Below are positions 24,791 to 33,198 of a stretch of 55,096 bases of DNA, one piece after another (position 1 is the stretch's first letter; every line of letters begins with the position of its first letter). This DNA is from Muribaculaceae bacterium (GTDB taxonomy: Bacteria; Bacteroidota; Bacteroidia; Bacteroidales; Muribaculaceae): contig JAGBIJ010000042.1 in NCBI GenBank assembly GCA_017935045.1, forward strand, positions 1 through 55,096, given 5' to 3'. The notes below the pieces were generated by a model, which was not told where the DNA came from, made no database searches, and was given only the letters and a program-made list of their open reading frames with translations. The position numbers and the translations under genes were made by a program.

Positions 24791-25537
24791 TCATTTGCGT
24801 AGCTTGCGCAAGGCGGCTCGGCATGCAAATCCTATGTGACGCAGCAATGTAGGCAGGGTGCCGTAATAATGGCACATGATTCTGTATCGCTCTCGCAGCG
24901 AAGCCGAGTGATTTTTGTCGGTAAGGCCATCGGTCAGATAGTCGGTCACAGTCGTATGCAGGTTGGCGCACCGGTCCGGCGAGGTCTGCCGCAGACAGCG
25001 CAGACACCACTCGTAGTCGGCGGAAAAACGGTATGTCAGATCGTAGTCGGGAGCTATGGCGCGCTTAACGCAAAATGACTGGTGGCATACGAGCATACCG
25101 CGCCTGAAACTCTTGAAATCCAGTTGTTCGGGGACATTCAGATGTCTGGGTCCGATTACCCTTCTGCCGGCGTCTACGAGCTGCGTGTCTCCGTAGATTA
25201 TGTCCGGATTCCGTCTGGCTGCCGCGGCATATAGGGCCAAAGTATCTGAGGCTGTAAAGCTGTCGCCGGCGTTCAGAAAAATCAGATATTTGCCGGAAGC
25301 GCGCCGCATGCCTTTGTTCATGGCATCGTATAGTCCTTTGTCCGGCTCCGAGAATATATGTCGTCGTGCGGAGGCTGTGGCGCGGGCCAGGGCGATGGTG
25401 CCGTCGGTGCTTGCTCCGTCGATAATCAGGTGTTCGTAGTCAGTGAATCCCTGTGCGTCGACCGACGCGAGGGTGGGAGGCAGCTCGGCCTCGGCATTGA
25501 AGGTAATGGTAATGATGGAAAACAGAGGTGTCTGCAT
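24791..25537 (-). CDS. Family 2 glycosyltransferase
   Basis: A 248-residue GT-A enzyme. MQTPLFSIITITFNAEAEL opens the nucleotide-sugar-binding fold, HLIIDGASTDGTIALA carries the first Asp residues, and NAGDSF is in the place of the DxD metal motif; ADYEWCLR is the usual acceptor-side ED/DYE motif. This subfamily is common in colanic-acid-like or O-antigen clusters (WcaE-like), but here it stands beside a transporter and a ferredoxin. ATG 25537 is chosen; another ATG lies five codons earlier. Confidence 0.88.
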   Translation of the reverse strand: MQTPLFSIITITFNAEAELPPTLASVDAQGFTDYEHLIIDGASTDGTIALARATASARRHIFSEPDKGLYDAMNKGMRRASGKYLIFLNAGDSFTASDTLALYAAAARRNPDIIYGDTQLVDAGRRVIGPRHLNVPEQLDFKSFRRGMLVCHQSFCVKRAIAPDYDLTYRFSADYEWCLRCLRQTSPDRCANLHTTVTDYLTDGLTDKNHSASLRERYRIMCHYYGTLPTLLRHIGFACRAALRKLRK

Positions 25538-25554
25538 AATGGAAGCATACATTA

Positions 25555-25584
25555 AAGAGGATGCGTCGGCTGACACACCCTCTT
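25555..25584 (-). terminator. Hairpin after the ferredoxin gene
   Basis: On the minus strand AAGAGGGTGTGTC pairs with GACGCATCCTCTT (13 bp with two G-U pairs and a 4-nt loop), followed by a short TT tail. It overlaps the start region of the glycosyltransferase gene, so it may be an attenuating hairpin. Confidence 0.5.
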
Positions 25585-25607
25585 GTATAACGCTTGAAAC
25601 TGCGTGA

Positions 25608-25775
25608 TTAGCCTTCGGAGATAGCACCGCTGGGGCAAACCTCGGCACAGCTGCCGCAAGAGATGCAGGTGTCGGGATCGATGTGGTAGATTTCGCCCTC
25701 GGAGATAGCCTCTACGGGGCAGACGGGCTGGCAGGTGCCGCAAGCAACGCAGTTATCGCCAATAACGTAAGCCAT
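25608..25775 (-). CDS. 2[4Fe-4S] ferredoxin
   Basis: A 55-residue bacterial-type ferredoxin. Two complete cluster motifs are visible: CVACGTCQPVCP (residues 9-20) and CISCGSCAEVCP (37-48), each CxxCxxCxxxCP. It starts MAYVIGDNC and ends SGAISEG, the usual form in Clostridia and Bacteroidetes. It carries low-potential electrons, for example to or from pyruvate:ferredoxin oxidoreductase. It has its own promoter and a hairpin after the stop. The start at 25775 is the only ATG in frame before the first Cys. Confidence 0.95.
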   Translation of the reverse strand: MAYVIGDNCVACGTCQPVCPVEAISEGEIYHIDPDTCISCGSCAEVCPSGAISEG

Positions 25776-25824
25776 AATTGTAGATTGTTTTAATGATTTT
25801 GAATTTGAAGAATAATTGATGGTG

Positions 25825-25856
25825 CAAAGTTATGTGCATTTTTTGATATGCCCAAG
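25825..25856 (-). promoter_or_regulatory. Ferredoxin promoter
   Basis: Minus-strand TAACTTTG (CAAAGTTA, 25825-25832) and CTTG (CAAG, 25853-25856; one mismatch in the -33 box) are 20 bp apart. Confidence 0.65.
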
Positions 25857-25904
25857 TCTTTTGCGGCTAATCCGACTTAATTTAGAATCAGTCTAAATAA
25901 GAGG

Positions 25905-27332
25905 TCATCTCTTAAGCAGACGGCGTATGGGGCGCACAAAGGCCAGTGCCGCGGCCGAAAGCATCGGCGCGGACAGCCACAGCGGCAGCATATCGGCGGC
26001 GAAAGCCCCGGCCGTGCATAGGGCGGCGGACAGCATCCATACGCGCCAGACGTTGCCGCTCAGGCGCAGACGGTAACGCCGGTAGTAGACTACGCCTGTA
26101 ATCAGAGCGTACAGTATGTACCATACGATATAAGCCACTCCCAGTCCGGTCAGCCCCCAGCCGCTGTAGGCCGCCAGACAGAGCGGCACGCTCAGCAGGG
26201 CGTCGAGGCTTTCGGTAAGCAGATATACCTTGCCGTCGCCGCGTGACACGATGGAGTAGGCCATACACCAGCTTACCGCCTTGGGAATACTCGACAGCAC
26301 GCCCCAGGTAATGAAAGGAACTATAATCAGAAATTCCTCTTTGTACAGCAGCCGTACCATAGGTTCGCGCAGTAGCAGAAACAGCAGAATGAAGGGAGTC
26401 AGCACAAGCAGCAGCAGTATGGATTCATGGTTGACGAAGAGCGCTGTGCGTCGTCCTGACCCGCGTACGGAGGCGAGTCGCGGATAGAACTCCATGGCTA
26501 TGGCGGTAAAGATCAGCCCGACATAGCGTATGACTATGGTGTCGCCGGCCTGGACGTAGCCCACTTCGGCTGTAGAGCTTATATCGTTGAGCATGCCTAT
26601 GAACAAAGCGTGGGCTGTGGCAGTGATAAATGCGGCGAGCGCCATGCAGAGACCGAGTCGGGCGAAGCCCTTGCCTTCGTGCCATATAGCGCCGAGGCCG
26701 ACGGCCTGTTGCGGCTTTTGCGGCGCTTTAAGTCTGTAAGCCCGGATGCAGATGTACATGGTCAGCGCGTAAGCAGCGATGCTGAGAGGGACACCGGTGT
26801 AACCGCATATCCTGAACAGCGGTATGGATACGAGCAATCCGGCTATCGTTCCCCACAGATTGGCCGAGGCGAGACTGCGGAGGCGGCCGGAACCTTGGAG
26901 CAATGCCTGCTCGCCGCCGGTCAGGGCGTTGAAAAGCATGGCGGCGGCAAGAGCCAGAAAGCCCCAGCACGCGCCGTAAGAGCCGAAGAACCAGTTGCCC
27001 AGCAGCGGCGATGCCGCAGCCATTACGACGGCTCCGAGCAGACCGGCAAGTAGACTCCATCGCCGCACCGTAAGGGCAATCACCGCCAGGCGCGAGGGGG
27101 CGGCGCTTCCGGAGGCTACGTCGCGTACGGCACTGTTGCGTATGCCTAAGTCAGACAGGGTGGAGACGGTGTCTGCCACGCTCTGGAAGATGCCGAACAG
27201 ACCTACGCCGGTGGCTCCCAGCCATAGAGCGACAATCTTCATCTTGATGACCGAACACAGGATGGTAAGCGCCTGAAGTCCTGAGAAAAGGCTCATGGCC
27301 TTAATGACGCGGGCCGACAGACTGGCGCTCAT
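25905..27332 (-). CDS. Polysaccharide flippase (Wzx/O-antigen translocase-like)
   Basis: A 475-residue membrane protein with about 12-14 hydrophobic helices. It starts KAMSLFSGLQALTILCSVIKMKIVALWLG, with GIFQSVADTVSTLSDLGIRNSAVRDV, the typical opening of O-antigen translocases of the MATE-like MVF superfamily that flip lipid-linked sugars across the inner membrane. It is last in the dut operon and overlaps the FemAB-like gene by ATGA (27329-27332). The context with an acyl/aminoacyltransferase suggests a surface-glycan or cell-wall task; the cargo is unknown. Confidence 0.88.
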   Translation of the reverse strand: MSASLSARVIKAMSLFSGLQALTILCSVIKMKIVALWLGATGVGLFGIFQSVADTVSTLSDLGIRNSAVRDVASGSAAPSRLAVIALTVRRWSLLAGLLGAVVMAAASPLLGNWFFGSYGACWGFLALAAAMLFNALTGGEQALLQGSGRLRSLASANLWGTIAGLLVSIPLFRICGYTGVPLSIAAYALTMYICIRAYRLKAPQKPQQAVGLGAIWHEGKGFARLGLCMALAAFITATAHALFIGMLNDISSTAEVGYVQAGDTIVIRYVGLIFTAIAMEFYPRLASVRGSGRRTALFVNHESILLLLVLTPFILLFLLLREPMVRLLYKEEFLIIVPFITWGVLSSIPKAVSWCMAYSIVSRGDGKVYLLTESLDALLSVPLCLAAYSGWGLTGLGVAYIVWYILYALITGVVYYRRYRLRLSGNVWRVWMLSAALCTAGAFAADMLPLWLSAPMLSAAALAFVRPIRRLLKR

Positions 27333-28285
27333 AGGTCGATACTGAATATGGGGTAGATTACACCGGTGGCTCCCATGCTGAATTTCTGATTCAGCAGCCC
27401 GGCGTTCAATACTGTGCCTCCGCGCTCGTTGGAGGTGCCGAAATCGAAATACCGCCGTTCCCGGCAGCCTTCGGTAAGGATATGGTGGTAGAGGAGCGTG
27501 AGATAGCAGTTGTCACGGGCTGCCGGGGTGGTGGCGGCGTACTGCGAGTGGACGACGATACCTGTGTCATACAGGCAGACACCGGCCTGCAGGCCGTCGG
27601 CGTCAGAGAGGGTATATAGCCGGATGTTGTCGGGAAAGCGGCTGGCCAAAGCGCTTATCTCGGCAAGCGAGTGGACGGGACTTGCCTCGTGGCGCTCCTC
27701 CAGACAACGCTCCAGTACGTGCCAGAATCCATCCCAGTCACTGCTCGGACCGATCTGTACATCTCTGTTCATAGCCCGTCTGAGTTGCTGTCTCTTGCTC
27801 ATATTGAATTTCCATGGCTGCCGCAGGTCGATGGCCGATGACAGGTTGACCGCGCACTGTGTGAAGCCGCAGCGCCACAGGGCGTAGCGGTCTTCCTGAC
27901 TGGGCGCGATGGCGTAGATGTCAGGCAGCGGCTTATAGAGGATGCGGCGGTAACCCTGCTTGCGGCAGAAATCAAGCCACTCGCTGAAAAGAGTGAGAAG
28001 CATCGCGCCGTCAAGGTGGGTCCGGGGCAGTATCCAGCCTCCGTAAGTCAGTCCGGCATGCGAGCTAAGGGTGCCGTCGGGCGAGAGTGTGGCCGGGAGC
28101 AACGCCGCCGGCTTGCCTTTGCGGAGCGCTATCAGCGAGTTGTCGGCAAAGCGGTCGGCATGATATTCCATATAGTCGCGGCTGAACAGGAATGTAGCGT
28201 TGCGCGAACGGGTCAGAAACTCTTCCCATCTCTGCCGGTATTGCGGGGTGTAGACAGCAAATTCGTATTCAGTTATCTTATCCAT
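27329..28285 (-). CDS. GNAT/FemAB-like acyltransferase
   Basis: A 318-residue cytosolic protein of the FemAB-like (BioF2-type) acetyltransferase group: double GNAT fold with the N-terminal part ending GYRRILYKPLPDIYA and the second part LQAGVCLYDTGIVVHSQYAATTPAARDN, DFGTSNERGGTVLNAGLLNQKFSMGA. The ending DFG ... N ... G ... FK(S)-type pattern is the family's marker. Members transfer acyl or aminoacyl groups to sugars or peptides. It overlaps the 3' end of the EnvC-like gene by 13 bp and the flippase by 4 bp. Confidence 0.78.
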   Translation of the reverse strand: MDKITEYEFAVYTPQYRQRWEEFLTRSRNATFLFSRDYMEYHADRFADNSLIALRKGKPAALLPATLSPDGTLSSHAGLTYGGWILPRTHLDGAMLLTLFSEWLDFCRKQGYRRILYKPLPDIYAIAPSQEDRYALWRCGFTQCAVNLSSAIDLRQPWKFNMSKRQQLRRAMNRDVQIGPSSDWDGFWHVLERCLEERHEASPVHSLAEISALASRFPDNIRLYTLSDADGLQAGVCLYDTGIVVHSQYAATTPAARDNCYLTLLYHHILTEGCRERRYFDFGTSNERGGTVLNAGLLNQKFSMGATGVIYPIFSIDL

Positions 28286-30021
28286 GCTTCCGGATTCTGC
28301 TTTTCTCTGTTTTTCCAGACCTCGAAATGAATTGTTGTGCGTCCGCCCTCGTCAGGGTCGCTTACCAGGTGTCCCAGGCTTTGTCCCTGCCTGACTTTGT
28401 CTCCCTTCTTGACCGTCGGAGCGCCGATGTTGCCATAGACAGTATAGTATTCGCCATGGCTTATGATAACTACGGTCGAGAACCCGTCGAGCACGTATAC
28501 GCCGGTCACGGTGCCGTCGTAGACAGCCTGGGCCGAAGCCCCCTTTGCCACCACGGCGTCGATGCCCGGATTGTCATACTGCACATCGTTCATATTGGCC
28601 AGCGAGTGACGGCCGAAGCGGCTCACTATTCTGAATTGTCCGCTTACGGGGCGCGGCAGCGAGCCCTTGAGCGATGCGAATCCGGATGCACTGCGCATAG
28701 CCGGCGTCTCGGCGGCCCGCGACGTCATGTTACCGGTCGTGTTGCCGTCCGCTTTGCCGCGCGGCCGGCGTTTCCGGGCCTGGGCATAGCTTTTTTCTTC
28801 ATTCCGCACCTCGGGTTTCTCCAATTCAGGCTTGCGCTTCTCTGTCTGTCGAGGAGGAGCCTGTTTCTTGGGAGCGGGCTGCTTATTGTCTTTCTTTTTC
28901 TCCTTCTTTTCTTTCGCGGCTTTCTTTTCTGCCTTTCTCCTTTCAGCCTCCTTTTTGGCCGCCTCCCGTTTAGCCGTTTCTTCGCGGGCTTTGGTTTTAG
29001 CCGCTTTCTCTGCCTCGGCGGCTTTGCGTTCTGCGGCCGCTGCCCGTTCAGCCTCGGCGCGGGCTTCGGCCTCACGTTGTCTTTCGGCCGCCTCTCTTTC
29101 GCGTTGCGCCTTGAGGGCAGCCTGACGCTCCGCCTGCTCGCGGCGCCGCTGTTCGGCCCGGCGCGCCTCTTCCTGCTCGGCGGAGATAAGCTGCATCACG
29201 CGATTGTTGAGCGCATTGGCCTCGGCTTGTTTGCGGGCCAGGTGTGAACGCAGAGCCTCGCCGCTGGCACGCAGCCTCGCCACAGTCTCATCCTGAGCTT
29301 TATGTTTGTCGCGCAGTATGCCCTGAGCTTCGCGCTGCGATGCAAGAGTGGCCTGCAGAGCCTGCTTGCCGTCGGCCAGCTGCCGCCGGCTCTTGTCGAG
29401 CGAGGCTATCTGCTCTCTTATTTCTCCCTCTTTGCGGGAACGCCATTCGGAAAATTTGCGCAGATATCGCATACGGCGCCAAGCCTGATAAAATGTCTTT
29501 GACGAAAAGATGAAAGCCATGGGGCTTACGCGGCGGTGGGCCAGTCTCATCTTTTTTACCGCCTCGACATATCTTCGGCGCAGGCCGGCCAGACGCTCCT
29601 CGCCGGCAGCTATGTGCTTTTCGCAACCGGCTATCTCTCCGGTCAGGGCCTGCTCTTTATGCTCCAGGGTAAGTATGCGGCCGTTCTGTATGGCGATGTC
29701 GCGGGATATGTTGTCAAGTACGGCGAGATTCTCGGATACGGCTCTTTCATTGTCTTCTATCTGCCTTTGTGTGAGCTTTATTTCCTTGTTGACGGCTGCT
29801 TCTTGTCGCCGTACCTGCGTCGAGGATTCGTGTCGGGATGCTTTCTTGCGGTCTGTCGCTTTTGAGGAGGCTTTCGATCTGGAAGCGCCGGACTGCCTGC
29901 CGGATTTTTTCTGTTGGCTGGCGGCACTGGCGCGGACAGGCGACACTAATGACGCAGCTGGCACTGCCGTCAGAGCGAGTGCCAGCATTATCCTCTTTAT
30001 ATATTTGCTGATTATCGTCAT
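28273..30021 (-). CDS. EnvC-like coiled-coil protein with degenerate M23/LytM domain
   Basis: A 582-residue exported protein: signal peptide ending VRASA, an N-terminal coiled coil (about 70-290) of Lys/Glu/Gln heptads, a highly charged Ala/Lys/Glu/Arg segment (about 290-420), and a C-terminal LytM (peptidase M23) domain (about 470-582). Active M23 enzymes bind zinc through HxxxD and HxH; here the first His is Asn (NPGIDAVV) and the second site reads YGNIG where YAHL is usual. The domain is therefore likely inactive, like EnvC, which activates amidases during septum splitting. It is the fourth gene of the dut operon. Confidence 0.85.
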   Translation of the reverse strand: MTIISKYIKRIMLALALTAVPAASLVSPVRASAASQQKKSGRQSGASRSKASSKATDRKKASRHESSTQVRRQEAAVNKEIKLTQRQIEDNERAVSENLAVLDNISRDIAIQNGRILTLEHKEQALTGEIAGCEKHIAAGEERLAGLRRRYVEAVKKMRLAHRRVSPMAFIFSSKTFYQAWRRMRYLRKFSEWRSRKEGEIREQIASLDKSRRQLADGKQALQATLASQREAQGILRDKHKAQDETVARLRASGEALRSHLARKQAEANALNNRVMQLISAEQEEARRAEQRRREQAERQAALKAQREREAAERQREAEARAEAERAAAAERKAAEAEKAAKTKAREETAKREAAKKEAERRKAEKKAAKEKKEKKKDNKQPAPKKQAPPRQTEKRKPELEKPEVRNEEKSYAQARKRRPRGKADGNTTGNMTSRAAETPAMRSASGFASLKGSLPRPVSGQFRIVSRFGRHSLANMNDVQYDNPGIDAVVAKGASAQAVYDGTVTGVYVLDGFSTVVIISHGEYYTVYGNIGAPTVKKGDKVRQGQSLGHLVSDPDEGGRTTIHFEVWKNREKQNPEAWIR

Positions 30022-30046
30022 TGTGTCTGCTGTGTGGCGGAGAGAA

Positions 30047-30886
30047 TCAGAATTTCAGAGACTTCATCCAGTTCTTGAAATCCGTTTTAGTCCATTTGGA
30101 GTTGATTTTTAACTGCTCTATCGGTTTGGGATTGAGATTGGGTGAGTCGAAATCGAGGCCGAAACCGTAGCCTTTTGCGCCGAGTTTCAGTTTAAGCTCC
30201 ATAGTCTGCGAGCCACCTGTCCAATCGTATTCAGCCGAGGCAAAATACTTTTCATCAGTAGTAAACGCGGCTGCCATCAGCATTTGTCCGTCGGGATAGA
30301 GGGTAAAGCCGTAGTGTGCGCGCGCATCCTGGTTTTTGGGTGTCACTATCCACGTATCGGAGGCTCCGCTACTCACATCGACCAACGGCGCAGTCTGCGC
30401 CGTAAGGGTACCGGCGTTCATAATGAAGACGCGGCCCAACAGCAGATCCTGAAGGTTGGATATATCGCCGCCGAACTTGTCGAGGTAGCGGCGTATGCCC
30501 TCCTTGACATATACTTTCTTACCCTTGTTGACCATCAGAATGGAGTCCGGGGTGATTTCCACCCGTCCCATCTCGCCCATAAACATGACGCGCAGCGAGA
30601 CGATGACGAGTTTGCCTCGCTCCATATAGACCTTGACCGAAGTAGGTAGCGGCACCTTGTCAAGTTTCAGGTCTCCGTCCATGCTCAGACGTGTCCATGG
30701 TTTATAGGATGCGGCTACCTGGGTGGCTATCTTGTCGGCGTTTTTGGTGGAGAGCAGCGTCACATTCTCGCCGGCGGCTTTCAGTTCACGCGACATGCTG
30801 TCGCCCGGCTGCAGCCGTGTCGCCGTGCTGCAGGAGGCGAGCGCGCCGGCCAAAGCCAGCAATATGATGACAATCGCTTTATTCAT
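30047..30886 (-). CDS. DUF4292 lipoprotein
   Basis: A 279-residue lipoprotein (lipobox ALASC, Cys about residue 19). The mature part is beta-rich and LolA/LolB-like in feel: ATQVAASYKPWTRLSMDGDLKL, then KLVIVSLRVMFMGEMGRVEIT, the hallmark of DUF4292. Bacteroidetes commonly carry it between a TPR protein and an EnvC-like protein, as here, which hints at an envelope-assembly role. It overlaps the TPR gene by 8 bp. Confidence 0.85.
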   Translation of the reverse strand: MNKAIVIILLALAGALASCSTATRLQPGDSMSRELKAAGENVTLLSTKNADKIATQVAASYKPWTRLSMDGDLKLDKVPLPTSVKVYMERGKLVIVSLRVMFMGEMGRVEITPDSILMVNKGKKVYVKEGIRRYLDKFGGDISNLQDLLLGRVFIMNAGTLTAQTAPLVDVSSGASDTWIVTPKNQDARAHYGFTLYPDGQMLMAAAFTTDEKYFASAEYDWTGGSQTMELKLKLGAKGYGFGLDFDSPNLNPKPIEQLKINSKWTKTDFKNWMKSLKF

Positions 30887-32648
30887 AGAAGTAAGTCTTG
30901 TATTTCACTTTCTTTTTCAGCAATTCATTGTCCGGCTCCAGCTTCAGCGCCTTCTGCCACTGCTCGAGCGCCTCCTTCGGCAGTCCGTTCATAAAGAGTA
31001 TGTCGCCGAGATGGTCGTACAGGTCGTAAGACAGATCATCTCCCTCGGCCTTCTCCAACGCGCTCCGCTGATAGGTAAGCGCTTCCTTGTATTCCCTCCG
31101 CTTGAACAGAATCCAGGCGTATGTGTCAAGAAACGTGGCATTGTCCGGAGCCTGCGTGATGGCTGTCTTGCTCATCTGGAGAGCCTTCTCCAGATCGCCG
31201 CCCGATTCGCACAGGTAGTAGGCGTAATTGTTCAGCGTCATAGGGTCGTCGGGATTGGCAGTCAGGGCATTGTTGTATGCCAGTCTCATGCCTGCCATAT
31301 CCTTGGCGCGGTAGTCGATGTCTCCGATTATGGAATAGATGTTGGCCACCATACGCGTCCCGTTGGCATTGAGCGCCGCCAGGTCGGCGGCTTTGAGTGT
31401 ATCTCCGGGAGCCACATTAGGGAGAATCTTGCCCAGCAGGGCGATGGCATCTGTCTTGGCTTTCTCGTCCAGACCGGCGCCGGTGTATGCCGCCGCGCCA
31501 TAGAAGAACAGCTCAAGCCGGGTGTTCATGGAGGTGTCGCGCACAGCCTCATACTCGCGTATGGCATCGTCATAGCGTTTGTCGGCTACCAGATAGGAAA
31601 GTTTCTGTGTCTTGTAGGCATTGTTGTCAGGCTCCATATCGATAGCTACCTGAATCTGCTCTATGGCGTTCTTCCAGTCAGACTTGGCCGCGCTGTAGCG
31701 TGCGCTGAAATCCTGAATCTCAGCCTCGTGGGGATACTGCTCGCGCAGGGTGCCGAGCAGATAGTCGGCGTGGGCGGTGCTTGCCTTGGCTTCAAGCAGC
31801 GGGGTCACGTATTCGGCCAGCATCTCAAGCTTTACTTCCAGGTCTATGTCCTCCGACAGCAGAGCCTCGTAGACAGCTTCATCGTATTTCAGCGAGTCCT
31901 TGGCCTGCTGATACCATCCTGCCAGAGCCAGCTTTACGCCGCCGTTCTTCGGATCGATGCTCTCGGCCTTGCGGTACATGACAAGAGCCGAATCCTGTTT
32001 GTCCAGATAAGAATAGAGATTGCCTTTCAGCAGATAGAAATCGGGAATGGAAGGGTTGGAGGCTATAAGCCGGTCGGTTTCGGCCAGAGCGTTCACAGTA
32101 TCTTTCTCATACAGCCAGAGCGACATTTTGCGCAGTGAGAGTTCAGGAGACACACCCTCTTTGGCCTCGTAGCGCGTATAATACTCGCGTGCGGCTTTCA
32201 TGTCGCCTCCTGCAGTGGCTGTCTCTCCCATGAGAGGGAGAATCTCACTGTTGTCAGGATTGAGTTCGGCCAGTCGCTCCAGCACCCTCAGAGCCTCGTC
32301 GGTCTTTCCAGCCTCGCGGCAGATGTAGGCGTAATTCTGCACCTCGGTAATGTCGGCGGGATAGCTTTCCACATATCGGAGCATGTAGTCCAGGCCTTCA
32401 TGCAGCCTTGCGGTGTCGTCGGCCATGCTGATTATGGAGACGCCGTAGGAGTAGCCGGCCTCGAGATTGTCGGGATTCGCCGCGAGCGCTTTCTTGTAGA
32501 GTTCGTAGGCCGAAGCCGGGTCACGCTCGATGGTGGCCTGCATCCCTTTCAGGGTAAGATAGCGGCTCATGCGCTCTGCCGGAGTCGAGGCGAGCAGCAG
32601 TCCGGCCAGCGACAGAGCGGCAAACAATATAAAGATGATTTTCTTCAT
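30879..32648 (-). CDS. Exported tetratricopeptide-repeat protein
   Basis: A 589-residue protein with a signal peptide (MKKIIFILFAALSLAGLLLA) followed by many TPR units across nearly the whole length: AYELYKKALAANPDNLEAGYSYG, ALRVLERLAELNPDNSEI, ALVMYRKAESIDPKNG, AYNNALTANPDDPMTLNNYAYYL and EQWQKALKLEPDNELLKK. It is probably a periplasmic protein-interaction scaffold. It lies 15 bp after dut and overlaps the DUF4292 gene; the gene order is conserved in Bacteroidetes to my knowledge. Confidence 0.9.
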   Translation of the reverse strand: MKKIIFILFAALSLAGLLLASTPAERMSRYLTLKGMQATIERDPASAYELYKKALAANPDNLEAGYSYGVSIISMADDTARLHEGLDYMLRYVESYPADITEVQNYAYICREAGKTDEALRVLERLAELNPDNSEILPLMGETATAGGDMKAAREYYTRYEAKEGVSPELSLRKMSLWLYEKDTVNALAETDRLIASNPSIPDFYLLKGNLYSYLDKQDSALVMYRKAESIDPKNGGVKLALAGWYQQAKDSLKYDEAVYEALLSEDIDLEVKLEMLAEYVTPLLEAKASTAHADYLLGTLREQYPHEAEIQDFSARYSAAKSDWKNAIEQIQVAIDMEPDNNAYKTQKLSYLVADKRYDDAIREYEAVRDTSMNTRLELFFYGAAAYTGAGLDEKAKTDAIALLGKILPNVAPGDTLKAADLAALNANGTRMVANIYSIIGDIDYRAKDMAGMRLAYNNALTANPDDPMTLNNYAYYLCESGGDLEKALQMSKTAITQAPDNATFLDTYAWILFKRREYKEALTYQRSALEKAEGDDLSYDLYDHLGDILFMNGLPKEALEQWQKALKLEPDNELLKKKVKYKTYFYE

Positions 32649-32663
32649 AGCAGTCAGTATTAA

Positions 32664-33131
32664 TTATGTGCGGCCGCTGTGTCCGAATCCGCCCTGGCCG
32701 CGTTCGCTGTCGTCCAGAGCTTCGCTCGCGTCCCAGATGGCCTGGAAGCATGGTTGCACTACGAGCTGGCCGATGCGCTCGCCGTCTTCTATGACGTAAG
32801 GCTCCGCGCCATGATTTATCAGTATTATCCCGACCTCGCCGCGATAGTCGGCGTCAATGGTGCCGGGTGAATTGAGTACGGTCACGCCGTGCTTCAGGGC
32901 CAGCCCCGAACGGGGGCGCACCTGACACTCAAAGCCGGGAGGAAGCTGCATATACAGTCCGGTGTGTACCAGCGTGCGTTCGCCGGGAGAGAGCGTCAAC
33001 GCCCCGGCGGGAAGCCAGGCGCGCACATCCATACCCGCGCTCTGCGCGGTAGCGTAGGCGGGCAGAGGGTGGGAACTGCGGTTTACTATCTTTACGCGCA
33101 CGGAGCGGTCGGAAGATTCATACATATCCAT
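32664..33131 (-). CDS. dut: Deoxyuridine 5'-triphosphate nucleotidohydrolase (dUTPase)
   Basis: A 155-residue trimeric dUTPase that hydrolyses dUTP to dUMP and pyrophosphate. All five motifs are seen: [47 protein letters not shown] and the C-terminal arm [14 protein letters not shown] 33131; a second ATG two codons on is equally possible. It is first in the operon with TPR, DUF4292, EnvC-like, FemAB-like and flippase genes, from a well-matched promoter. Confidence 0.96.
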   Translation of the reverse strand: MDMYESSDRSVRVKIVNRSSHPLPAYATAQSAGMDVRAWLPAGALTLSPGERTLVHTGLYMQLPPGFECQVRPRSGLALKHGVTVLNSPGTIDADYRGEVGIILINHGAEPYVIEDGERIGQLVVQPCFQAIWDASEALDDSERGQGGFGHSGRT

Positions 33132-33148
33132 ACTCTATTTCTAACTTA

Positions 33149-33180
33149 CAAATTTACGGAAAAGTTTCCGCCTTTCCAAA
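33149..33180 (-). promoter_or_regulatory. Promoter of the dut operon
   Basis: Minus-strand TAAATTTG (CAAATTTA, 33149-33156) and TTTG (CAAA, 33177-33180) are 20 bp apart, a full consensus match. It overlaps the end of the upstream intergenic space before the glycosyltransferase stop at 33199. Confidence 0.8.
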
Positions 33181-33198
33181 GTTTCGGCTGAAAACTTC

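Noticed and set aside
30723-32138. Long plus-strand frame of 471 codons
   Set aside because: Antisense to the TPR and DUF4292 genes; no signal or domain and no promoter.
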